Of a stretch of DNA of 64,000 bases, positions 1 through 12,100 are shown in pieces. The stretch lies in contig NMRA01000558.1 in assembly GCA_002633005.1 (NCBI GenBank), forward strand, positions 10,441-74,440, in the 5' to 3' direction. The notes under the pieces were generated by a model, which was given only the letters and a program-made list of their open reading frames with translations, was not told the DNA's origin and searched no databases. The position numbers and the translations under genes were made by a program. This stretch comes from Phoronis australis. Taxonomy: Eukaryota; Phoronida; Phoronidae. Numbering within the stretch: position 1 is the first letter of the stretch; every line of letters begins with the position of its first letter.

Positions 1-230
1 TCTCATTCATGAATGGAACATATGTGCCAAATTTCATGAACGTATGTCAAAGGGTTTTGGAGATAGAGCAGCGGACACCGGACGCCGCCAGACGCCGGAC
101 GGACGCCGAACGGACGCCGCCCGGACGGACGGACGGACGGACGGACGGACAGAGATGACGGCATAATGCGTCCACATATAAATATGTGGGCGCATAAAAA
201 TTACATTTATGTCATGAGTACATAAGAGGT
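1..230 (-). repeat. Dispersed repeat with a CGGA-rich tandem core
   Basis: A run of CGGA/GGAC units lies at about 119-152 inside a GC-rich stretch. It is followed by an imperfect palindrome built around ATATAAATAT and GTGGGCGCATAAAA. Read on the minus strand, the segment with TTTATGCGCCCACAT and GCATTATGCC resembles plus-strand segments near 31905 and 39210, so this looks like one copy of a dispersed family whose opposite-strand copies lie in and beside NFX1. A coding ORF through here is only the translation of the simple repeat and is not called. Confidence 0.6.
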
Positions 231-1391
231 TCGACAAATGATTTTGTTACATGAATATGGGAATGGCTTAATTGCAACATTTTGACAACCCATTAGCTGT
301 CTTCCGAAAAATATAGGTTTAAACAAACTTTTCAGCCTCGTCTATACACGGGAAATGCGCGTGAATAGATTTATTTACTCTTCCTAAGATTAGGCGAAAT
401 GGGAAATTAGCCGGGATGTAGCACCTGTGACGTATTACCTTTGTTCAAAGAAGAGTGCAATTTTCTTATGGCATTAATTTTGTGTCGGACTTCATTTCGG
501 AAGTGTTTCACCCAGATAGTTTTAAAGCAGTATATGAAAACAATTTAGTACCAAGACTAGTTAAAAGATGGACAAAATCCCAATGCCTGAAGCAAAATGC
601 TCACGGTGAGTTTAATTCCAAAATGTCCTCAAATTGTCACGACAGTTCCAGATATTTCTAAAAACTTCAAATCTAAAAACGAGACTATACCTAGTTTAAG
701 AGTTTAGCATAGTTTATAGAAAGCTGCCAGAACCTTTGTTACATTGGTTCCAACACTTCCATCAACGCTCATTGTCTACGTGTATATGTACCTCACGGTT
801 GAAAAAACAATAGATGAGTGACACCACAAGGCCCTGAGTACTGACTAACAAGTTGGCGATGACTTCGTAGGGCCACCAGCACTGTGAACGATATATTACA
901 AACACAAGCTGAATTCCAAGAAGCGGAACTAAGGTGAACGTGGCTCGCAGCGTTCGTCTGGAAACACAAGATGAGACGTCTATGTTAGAGCATACAGTTT
1001 ATAATATCGAGTGGCGTCGTTCAGTAGAAGGGAAGATCGCCTATCATTCATGTGCTATTCTGTTATCGATTCGATATCAGACACAATTTTGTTGCAACAT
1101 AAGCTTTCGACGTCATGAAAACCATAAAATTGATTATGTAAACTGTAGTTATGAGTTTTTTAAAATCTGCCCAGAAAAAATTGCACCTGTCTCCCAAAAA
1201 TTAACAAAAATAAAATTTACGTACGGCATCATTGTCGTTTTTTCAAATGCTTGGAGGTGCGGTCGTCGATTTATAAACATCCGGTGACATCACCGACAAC
1301 TTGTGGTTCCACATGTACATGTATAATCTACATGTAGTTAACTTCAGGGTCACCGGAAGGCGCTTACCTCGAGAATAGATGCAGAAATGTT
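231..1391. other. No gene recognised
   Basis: Short ORFs at 455-661 and 934-1287 have no recognisable domain and no convincing splice context. The interval may belong to the 3' region of the minus-strand receptor gene, whose last exons were not found. Confidence 0.4.
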
Positions 1392-1545
1392 CATGGGCGG
1401 CACACCATAGTGGGCTGGGGGGCTATAGCCCCCTCACTTTTTTCAGTGCTACGCCGCACGTGGTCTATAGGCGGTGCACCACTGGGGGCTGAGGGGGCTT
1501 TAGCCGCCCACTTTTTTCAGTGCTGCGCCGCCCATGATGTTGTTG
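1392..1545 (+). repeat. GC-rich repeat, two tandem units
   Basis: Two adjacent units of about 80 bases share GGCGGYRCACCA, GGGGGCTNNAGCC and CACTTTTTTCAGTGCTRCGCCGC. A related pair of units in the opposite orientation lies at 25397-25558. The unit is rich in inverted GGGG/CCCC blocks. Confidence 0.7.
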
Positions 1546-4500
1546 CATGGGACTTTCATAAACAACCCAGTTTAACGCACCATGCCTTGTAAATCGGAAT
1601 ATTGGTAAGACCTGGCCTGCCTGCGAGTGTCACCACTAAACAACACATCCACGAAGCATTCGGATATGTTACAAAATTCATTATTAGCTAAAATCAGTTT
1701 CTAACGAAAAAAACACCCGGCGATTAGTATTTTTCTTTCAATCACGAGTAGCGTGCTTCACTATTTAAGTACGTCAGTCCTGTCCTGGTATTCTTCCACA
1801 AACGCGGAAGGCATGACATGTTTTGGTTAATTATTGAACCAAACAATTAAAGAAATAAAAAATGAAGAGCAACTATAAAAACATCATGTTCATATGTTCA
1901 CAAATAAGTGACTTCAAATGAGGATTGCTTTCCTTTTTCACAAAATTGTACGCAGAATTTCGTATTTCTGCTCACAAGTCACCAAGTTATTTGTGGTGTC
2001 ACCGAATGTTTTGCGAACCACCAACCGCAACAAAATGCATTTGAAAAACCCCAACAGCGCTATGATTGTACAAGTAATCCCATAAAATTAATTAGCAAAC
2101 ATCAGTGCCCGTTGGAAACTTGCTCCTCTGGCTAATCATTTGGAACGATGGCCGATTTTTTACAGTTATATTTAGCGCTAATTTGGTAATATGGCTGTTA
2201 GCTGAGGTAAAATAAATACCGTTAGATAGACAGGCGAGTATCAAAGTTTTGATTTATTTGTGCGAGGTGTAACAAGAAATCGAGTCGCAAATTAAGGTAA
2301 GTTAAAGTGGATAGAACATGAAAAAAACACACTAAATTGCATTATTCAAACTGGTTCTATGCCACTGAAACAGAGGTTAAGCCCTTCATCAGGCAAATTT
2401 ACGGTTTGTCCGTAAAGATTTCTGTCGATTTCAAAGCATTTTTCCTTCAGTTTAAAATTTCAAGACCCACCATCTGTCAACTTCTCGTCACTTCATCGAG
2501 TTTTCACCCACGCATGACTAGCTTTGACCTTTGATGTAAAAAACAACGGCGATTGTGCACTTGGAGAATGTTTGGTGGCATTCAACAGTTTTTGCTAATT
2601 TTGAGCTTGAAAAATCAGGTCATCTCAACTTCAACAGTCTGTTCCACAGGATGTACAAAATCAGAAAATGTGAAAAGTATACTGGGCCAAAGACTTCATA
2701 AACATTGTCTATTAAACTTATTCCAAAGTCAATTTTCCACCATTTACAACTACCGGAAGTGAAGCCGGCTACTTGAAAAAAAAACAAGCAAAAACACGCC
2801 GAGACAGCAGTTTTCACCTTAAAGCCAGCGTCTGCATACAATTACTACGAACTGGGAGATATTGCACTCAGACTAACTAACAAAACTTTCCATACAACAG
2901 AAACCGAGTGAAAAGTGGATGTCGATCTGCCAGATTTTTTACAAATCCAAAGTGTTGGAAGGGTACCTGAATTTCCTGCTACATTTGAACTTCCCCCTTG
3001 CAAGCGGTCAAGAGGTTTTAAAAAGCCACAGCTGATCAAGGGGTCAACAGATGGCAATATTTCATTCAGAACAGATTCAAAAATCGCGCAAATGTCATTT
3101 GTAGCCTTCACAGGCAGCACATAACACAAAATGCCCAGTCAACCCAGCAGGGGCCAATTTGTAATCAAACTAAGGGACCTATATTCAATCGGGAATCAAA
3201 AACTGCGTGTTTCCTTGAGCGCGTGCGCGCATAAATATTATTACGCGGACAATTGGGTTAGGATGAAAGAGTTTACCGTCTATGTTTAAAAAAGTGAATC
3301 TGACGATTTCCTCTATAAATTCTTGCAACATTCAAAGTGTCCAATTCCCTACTTAGTGTCCTCAAGAAGTGGATTCGCCACGATCTGTTCAAAGGGTTTA
3401 GGCGTTCCAGGCCTCTTTAACATTGTTTTCTGATACATGTATGTCTACATTGTGGTCGGAATGGAGTTCAAGGGTGTTATTTTGGCCTTACTAAACTGTT
3501 CTTATTGTATATTACATTGAAATCGCAGTTGTATACTTAGCGCTCATTGTAACTTTAAATCAATACATGTATCTATTGGTAATTTTAATAAATTTCGGTG
3601 AAATTAAAAGCAAGCAATAAAAGACGTTGACCAAGACAACTTTATAGTCCCATTGCTATACAATGTTTGTTTCAAGATTTGTTGAAAAAATAAAATTATC
3701 TATTATTTCCCAATCTGGAGATTGTTCGGTACACACCCACTCAGGGGTTAAAACGTCAACTGTCCAAGTTATGGCTTCCGCCTCAGAGCTTCAGCCTCTC
3801 GGCTCATTTAACGGCCAAGTACCATCTTCAATATTTCAGCCTGAGCTCCTGTCTAGCCCTTGCGTTGAAACGCGAAGGAACTGCACGGGTCTTGTTTTGG
3901 GAGAAGCTATGAACTGACGGGCAAGCTCCGTCAGTGGTGGCAGCTTTTAAGTGGAGCTCTAAGCAGAGCCAGGTACACTGCAACTTCTTACCTCACCAGG
4001 CCTTAGAGCCAGTCGCTATACCAGAACCTGTGGTCAAACTTCCAACACAAGATTGGTGGGTGAGGTTGAGACGTTGAATTATGGGATAGATTTCATCATA
4101 GAATTCCAGCCCTCTATGAACTGGTGTGAATCGGTCGGAGGTTTTTTGCGCATGGGCAAGGTAACGCTTCGCGGTCTTTGGAGCACACACAATTCTGGTA
4201 ACAAGTTTGAAAAATCCCTGACTGGTAAAACACAAGCCTTAAACGTATTCAGAAACTTTCCGTGCTACTAGATACCAGTTTTAGTATTACACACATTTTA
4301 ATTTCTACTCACAAATTCAATAGATATTCACAATCTTCCTAGTAAACTATCTTTTATTTCAAAAATGACTTACTTAATGACAAATAATCTGCTCTCACTT
4401 GGATTGGACATCCTCGTAACTGTGCGGCTGATGTAGCACAAAATTATAAAATTTACCTGCAAAAATAAGGCCGTTCTGGCATATTAATCAGGCACTTTGT

Positions 4501-4874
4501 TTTATCTTGAGTGTATTCGTTAAATCAACAAGAAACATATGGTGTCAGGTGTACAGTTGAAGATTTGCAATAATAGACTCTTTTACAGATTTCCGTTATG
4601 TGAAGAGGTTTTACGGCACCATTTCCAGGCAACCTATCCCATCGATCACTCGTCCGAACTAGAAAGGAAGTAACTGGGGCACCGCTGTTCAAACCAGTTT
4701 CCGTTGTTTCACGCAGAAATCGTGAAATGAATGTTTCAGGAAGACAGATTGTAATGTTCTGCGTTCAATTGACTAAGCTTATGAAAACTGCTTTCAGTTT
4801 GCGAAAACCGTCCCCGTTCGTCCAGTATTCGAAATCAGACCGAAAGGACAACGTGTATGTAAAATGATACTCAC
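1546..4874. other. Unassigned; expected 3' part of the minus-strand receptor gene
   Basis: TM5 to TM7 and the cytoplasmic tail of the class B receptor should lie at lower coordinates than 4875, but I found no exon here with TM6 or TM7 hallmarks. Minus-strand open frames at 3993-4235, 2845-3129 and 2620-2841 lack class B motifs. The missing exons may be short, diverged, lost or beyond the start of the window. Confidence 0.4.
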
Positions 4875-6136
4875 CACAAGAGATGCCACATTAGGGATGT
4901 GCATAATCAGCTCGAATCCGTCCGTACTCAACCAACAACTGAAAAAATTATTTTGATTCACCAAATCAAACAAGCTGGGAATTACGGCCGCGGTGTATAT
5001 TAAAAATGTCAACACGTCAATGAAACCCACTCGTGAGGAACACGTAGAGTGGTATTTCGCCCTGTTTCGTTGGCTAAAAACATTTTTGAACGCGCAACTT
5101 TAGGGTTAGCCAAACTAAATAAGCGTTGAAGATTTTTCTCGAACCGTTGATGGCTTTATTGGTAACGAAAGTAGCATCCTATTACACTAAGAAATCCTGT
5201 GAAAGAAAAAGATAAATTCGAATTTCGTTTTTGAGCCAAGGAAACAGGGCAAAACGCAGCTTCAGAGAAAAAATCGCACCAACGTCTTGGATTTCTTGAA
5301 GAATCGTCTGCACAATGCACAAACTTGACTATGACCTATCTTGGATAGGAAGCGTTTAGCTTTAAACACGAAGTAAAGATACATAAGAAACTAAATAAAA
5401 ATTAATTAGAGTTAATCATAACGTGACTTAAATTTCAGTGATCGAAGCTTTGGTCTCCATACATGTACATGTATGGTACATTATAAGTACTGGTCTCTGA
5501 CACTGAATCTTTTTACACTAACTTTAATCCTACTCAAACTCTGTTAGAGAATTGTTACAACCTGGGACAATTCAACATTTATTTTCAACGGTTTTACCGC
5601 GTACAGACATTTTCAGGGATACGGCTTTTAGATCACTGTGAATTTTGCTGCGTCGTCTATGACGTCACGACCATGTGATACAGAAGAGAGCTGAGTTGTG
5701 TGCATGTACCTGTTTTCCCCTTTTCTCAAAAATATTTGAGCACAGTACGTTTAGAGTATGTAGAACACATTCACAATTTTTTTAAACTGCATTGTCGGCA
5801 ATAAGTGCCGAAGTGAGACGTGTTTTAACATACAGTACTTAATTTTGGTAATCATTCAATACGGAGGTTTCTTTGCGTTGCGTTGGATAAAACGTGTTAG
5901 TGAAACTTATACCACATTCGTATCGACTCGTACATGTATGATAATTCTCACGACCCAAGCCACATCACTATGCACTAAAATGTGTTGCAGTTGAGACTAA
6001 AAAGTGATTACGCCTTATTTCAATTTCATTGCCCTACATGTATTCACGGACATTACTCACTTTCCTGTTGCCGATGTCCCATTCGTTCCACTGACACGAA
6101 CCACTACGTAAACTACTCCACACACAGCCGGCACAC
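4875..6136 (-). CDS. Receptor exons 8-9: TM4 to start of TM5
   Basis: Exon 6136-6061 adds VPAVCGVVYVVVRVSGTN, completing GWGVPAV in TM4. Exon 4938-4875 begins with the ECL2 motif CWLSTDG and continues FELIMHIPNVASLV into TM5, ending in phase 0 at CTTGTG|GTGAGT. The CWLS Cys is the partner of the TM3 Cys. No acceptor with a convincing TM5 continuation was found downstream. Confidence 0.8.
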
Positions 6137-9100
6137 CTGCCCGAAAATAAAAACGTGTATTAATTTTTGTGTCAAGATTTACCACTTGAAAGTCATTTTC
6201 TTGTTAAGTGGAACTCTGCACTTACCCCATCCTACAGCAACGTATTTGATGAGTGTTTCGGATCTTCCCACGGATAACGTTGAGGTAAGTCTACGCAATA
6301 ATAAAAGCCCCTCGCAAAACATGCACCAGTAAACCACTCCTCGAAAATATAATGTCGCAAAATGGCACACTTTGCAGTCAATCTGAAAACAAATATGTCG
6401 CAGTTATATATGGTGATTAGGAAACATGGAAAAAACATGTTGAGCACACGAGCAACGAGATACGAAAAGGCAAGCCAACGAACATTGCCTCGAAAAACTG
6501 GGGTAGATGCACTATAGAGTTTGAATTCCATCTATGTGCTCTACGTGAAAGCACTACTACTCGCGTGTGCCGGCTTTGCTCCAAAGTTGCGTTCAAAGAA
6601 ATTTACAACGTTCTACCTTCACAAGACGCAACTGGATTCCTGGACTTATAACAAAATCACCCACAGCTGTTTTTACGTGGTCTTCAATGGAATTCAAAAT
6701 CCCACTTAAAGAAATCTGTCGTTAAAAGCCAGTTCCCAAAAAAATCGCTTAAGCCAGTGGAACACTTAAAGACTAAATTCGTTTCCAAATGGCATTCCAA
6801 AAAAACTAGGTCAGTGCGTTAACTTTTGGCGTTGTTTCTCAAATCACGACACAATAATTTTACGGCAGGTGCATTTTTGATAAAATGGAGTGAAGAACAG
6901 CAAAAAATTTGTGTGAGGCGTATTGATATTTATACATATACTGGCGACTTTTTTCATCATTCGATTTATTTATATTCGATAACAACCGCGGGACTGTCTT
7001 TTGATTCATTCGAGAATCGCAACTACATGTACAACAGGCCACGCTCTCATTACAAAATTTAGGCAAACTTTTGTAGGAAAGGGGCAAGTACCCTTTCTGG
7101 CGTGTTTGTAAGCAGTTATTTAAAGAAAGTGACGTGTCTAGCAATACGCGATAATAGGCGGTACATAGTATTCCTGTAGTGAATATCACCATGGCAAGGG
7201 ACGGGCAGAGAACAGACAATTTTGGCCAAAACATGACTCGAATGCTCAATAGCACAGATACACTTTTCACTCGATCTGTACAAAAATTAGTCGGTTCTCA
7301 CTTACACGTTCATAAAAAACGCAAAGTTCAATTCGTGTCACACCAGGTAATTCTCACCACGATCGATCTCGTCCTACATGTACAGGCTTCAAGAAGCAGA
7401 CTGGGGGCGTTCGGAAGCGGCCAACTGTTGACGAAAACATGGCTTGTATGCGACAACGTGCACGAGATATTTACTCAAATTGTAACATGCATACGACCTT
7501 TATTCGGTCCACTTTCAGAATTGAGAACTGGTTTGGTGTCACACACAAATAGATTTTCGCAAGCTTTTACACATTAGTCAACGATACTGTATACTGGTGT
7601 AACTACATGTATGATATGTTTGCATTGTGTGCACCAGTTAAGTCGGGACCAGCGCCTAAGATTGACATCTGACTGGTCTGTTATAAGCCGGAAGCAGCCA
7701 TCGAGAAGCACATCAAACAGCTTCACGTTCAGTAACGCTAGGACCACGCTAAAAACAAGACTTTCGGTGAGATCACGTGACATATGGCCGTGTATTTTAA
7801 ATGAGAACACGTGCATGACTTTGGCTAGATTTTAGCTAGGTCCTAGCGTAGGTCCTAGCGTTACTGAACACACGCCAGGTCTTAGCCGGTTGACCCGACG
7901 GAACCGGCGCCAGTGCTGTAGTGGCAAAATTAGGGGTAAGTAGGCGCCCAAAGCCCACCGTATCACCTTGAGCGCTGAATTTTAAAAGTGCATTGAATTC
8001 GCAAAACATAACTCGCAAAATGTACAGTAGGCTTATTTTGCCGTACTCACGGGTGGGTATTTACATGTACTTCGAGTCTGCAGTGGCAAATCTAGAATGT
8101 CGCGGAAAGGGGGCCCCGACCAAAACTATAGGAAGAAAAAGGTCCTCCGCGTGCATTCCAAACGGTCTCTGAAGGGGGCCAAAACATAATCATAAAAGAA
8201 ATTAGGCGCGTAACGCCCAGAAATGATGTGCTGCCGAGGCGTTTTAATCGCCCGTGGGGTGTGTCCTAAGGGCCCTTCGATCGTCTGTTAATTTTGACTA
8301 TCCGATTCATTTCGCTGAATCCTCGTTCACATTCAGCTGTACTGCAAGGAACTGTAAAAAGATGGTTGGCTGCGCATACGTGCGCCTACACCCTACTATA
8401 ACGTAACTTACAGTGCATAGGCGCTATGTTCAAATCATGCGGCCAAAAGGTGGTTGGCTGCGTCTACGTGCGCCTGCGCCCCATTACAGCACTAAGTGAA
8501 CAAAGTGTACCTAATTTAACCACATCCTTGCATTTCGCTATATGGGTCTTGTCCCGCTATGGGTTTGCCCTCAATAGGATCTCGACGGGATATATAAAAA
8601 GACTGGGAACGAATTGAACGTTGCGTAAGCTCGCACTCGAGCGTTTTTGCTGCGGACAAAATTCCTATTTTCCGCGCCCGTCCCCAACTCGTTTTATCGC
8701 GAATACGGGCTCGGACCTCCCGAGAAAACGTTTGGTGGGATAGACCCTTGCTGTGTTGTATAGTGCTTAAATACATAATGTTGTAGTGTAATGATGTTAT
8801 TTAATATACTTGTAACGCCTTCCATTTTTCTCACACAGCAGCCGTAGCTATTATGTGCATGGAAACTGACACTCTGTACCTCGTGATGTACAAATTCCTA
8901 CTTCTGATATACCAGTTTGACCACAGCTCTCTATTATGGGCAGCGCATTAATTTGAAACTTTCAGTACAATGTAGAAATGTTGTGAGATTTACCTCATTC
9001 GAATTACGAGAACCAATTAATACTTAATTAAATATTACCGTGTCGTATTGATAGTAAGGTGTTCCGCCAACTTGTAAAGACTTCAGAGAAGGCTGGTAGA

Positions 9101-12100
9101 TTGCCGTATCCCAAACAATATTTGCAACTCCGTTGAAGATTATTGCGACGAACAGATTTGTGTGAATACGGACATTGGCCTTCCCTGATGCGTCTCGACG
9201 AAGATTTCTGATACAGAAAATAGTGAAAAATGTAACCAAACAACAGCCGATAAAAGCACAGTTTCTTTCGAACAATGTGTTAACTAACAGTTTTAAACCT
9301 TTCTGAGCGGTTTTCATTTTAATAGAAATAAAGCATGCAAACAGGGACTACTTGTTCAGTGTATATTCTTTCACACTGTGCAAGTAACCAAGCGTATCTC
9401 GTCATCACTTGGCTAGTAACTGTCTGCGCACGTTGTCACCTTTCTTCCGTCAACTAACGTGCCTATTCGCTTACATGAAAACGTTCGCGGTTACGTCTTC
9501 GTGTACATGTACAAGTCGTCGCTTCTGAGTAAGTGGTTGACAAAAAGTTGGTCTAATTATACGCCAAAGTGTTCCGCAAAACTTGTCAGCAGATATACAT
9601 GTAACTCGTGCCAAAGACGAATTAATACGGTCTTTGATCGTACTTTGAACTTAGCCCACGAGCCGGTGGTAGATTTGATTGCATACTCGATGTCGTTCAA
9701 AAATTGATGGACATGGTAGTCGACCAAAGTAGGTACATGTACATGTAGGACTTCTTCATAAAGAACTCTAAAAGACAAAATATATGAAAAGGGATACCGT
9801 GTGGAATATCACTGAGTGGGTGTAGGGAACGGTCTAAGTATGAATTCTAGTCGCACGCAGTTCTGAGATAGTCGTCCCAGAAATACATGTACAGTGTAAA
9901 GGCACTCCGTTCTTTCCCAGACGCCACTGTTCTATCGCCGTGAGGTGGTGAACGACGGGTCATTTAATCCATCTACTTTGAGAACAAAATTATACTTGCT
10001 ACGATAAACGTAAGAATTTTTTTTTTAAATTGGAGGAAAAATAAACAATCTTGAAGGGTACAAGAACCAGGGACCTACCTCATAAAACTTGAATTAAAGA
10101 CTTTTGCGATTTAAAAATCGTAAATATCATTGTGCAACATATTCTGAAACAATTTTTATTTGAATTTCACAAACGTAACAAAGTAAGGAGTTCCGAGAAC
10201 TGGTTCACGCAGGTTATCCAGAACATCGCTAAAAATTATTGCTGAGCTGTGATTAAATGCAAAAACATTAACCACGATATGGGAGTGTACGGCAAAGTTT
10301 AGTTTCAAATCACTTTTCACAAAACTGAACCAGGGTCTAATCTCCGAACTCAGAATCGAAACTTAACTTAACATGTCGCATGATTCGAGTACTAATTTCG
10401 AAAATGTCTTCGAAGGGTGGTCTGCTATTGGTCAAATTTCGATACGTTCCGAGTTTAAAGATTAGACGCCCAGAACGTAACGCAATATTTACTCTATTCC
10501 AGTACAGGTGCAGCAAAGTTGTAAATATTTGTTTACCTTATTACCAAAAATAGGAGAATGGATGCGAATGCTGCCAGACTGCTAAGTGAGTACCCGATGA
10601 GATTTACCAGTATGCTGGTCTTGAGTACTTCTATTCCAGCAATGACTTCCTGAAAAGTACCCGTGGATGTCTTCCGACTTACAGTGTACATGTACCTAGC
10701 ACAACGTACTATAGGAATGTTTAGCATGACGTCACATTGACGTCACTATGACGTTTTGCACCCAGTGTGACGGTATGTCTATTCTTATTTATGGGTCCAA
10801 ATTGCGTCATCTACAGCCACGACACGCCATCACTAGACATCCGAATATGCACAATATTAGCAAACACATCTCCATTGTATCACAGTGGTATAAAATAACC
10901 CCATTTGATACACCAACCATTCTCTGGTTTCAAAAGGATCCGCAATGTTCTGTTGCGTAACATATGATAGTGTTTTAATGGCGGATGTAGGATACTGTAA
11001 GGGGGTCATCCACAATTTTGGCTGAAAATGTGAAAAATTCGCCTAAGTCATAATAGCGGCATGCCGCCGGGATTTTCATTTATAGTTTAGGTTTTGTCCT
11101 GAAGGGAACAGTTACTCTAGCCTTCTGCGTCCTTAAGTCCACCCGTGGATTTTCCTCGAATAAATCATCGGATTGTTCACAACTATATCAAGCTAATAAC
11201 TCTATAAGTGTGATTGTCATACATGTATTATTCAAATAGTACGTGCTTGAGGCACCCGCATAATTTACCTCGGAAGGTGGTCCCAAACAGCTGGTGAGAT
11301 TCGTGAAAAACCTGGACTCCTTGTAACCTATAACCCAGTTGCCGTCGACACCACACGCCGTGTGGGCCATTGAATCTGAAAATATGATATCTTGAATGGA
11401 AGTAATGGTGACTAGATTATCTTCTCAAAGTGTTTTGGAATACATGTAGGTACTGTCGATAAGTTTTGCTTAAACCTGTCTCAAACGGTAACACCTGTAA
11501 AGTTAGTTCCTACTGCATCCCTTTGAGTCCACTAGTGTCATAAATTGCCAATTGTAACGAACTGTTAGGCGCGTATTGGCTTGCTTTTGTCCACGTCAAC
11601 GCGAGAATCACTTTTTAATTTAAACAGCTGGGAGTAACACCCGCACACAATGGTGTTCTATTCAGACTACTATTCAGTACAACTGCTATGGGCCTGATGT
11701 TGTTTGTGCTGGAATCTCGCGGTGACGCAACATGGCACGAAAAGGCAGTTTCACCTATCATTTGACGGGCTTATATTTGCGTGATTGAACTTGCGTTTTC
11801 TTATTTTACCGAGACTGGTTAGTCCAATATATCTAAAATAACAAAACTCCGTTGAAGTTAATTTTTAAGGAAAACGCTGTTGTGACGTAAACTGTCGCAC
11901 TCGGCACATAATTATTGTCGCCTGGCAGCAATATACATGTACATGTACAATGTACATGTATACCGAAGGCCACAGTGTATGCCGTAAACATCCATGGCTA
12001 TTATCGCTAGGGCGACAATATGCGCAATGAACACCGGCACATTTAAGTGTAACATAAAAGGTTTATCTCAGTGAAACCTTTGCTTTAGTACACACGATGA

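Noticed and set aside
34-237. Minus-strand 67-codon frame with RPSVRPSVR
   Set aside because: It is the translation of the CGGA tandem repeat.
3993-4235. Minus-strand frame GFFKLVTRIVCAPKTAKRY as the missing TM5 exon of the receptor
   Set aside because: It has a phase 0 acceptor and a weak R-I-V match, but it is too polar for TM5, lacks the conserved Asn and is not followed by TM6.
7574-7835. Overlapping open frames on both strands as genes
   Set aside because: They run across the MITE at 7728-7869 and reflect its inverted repeat.
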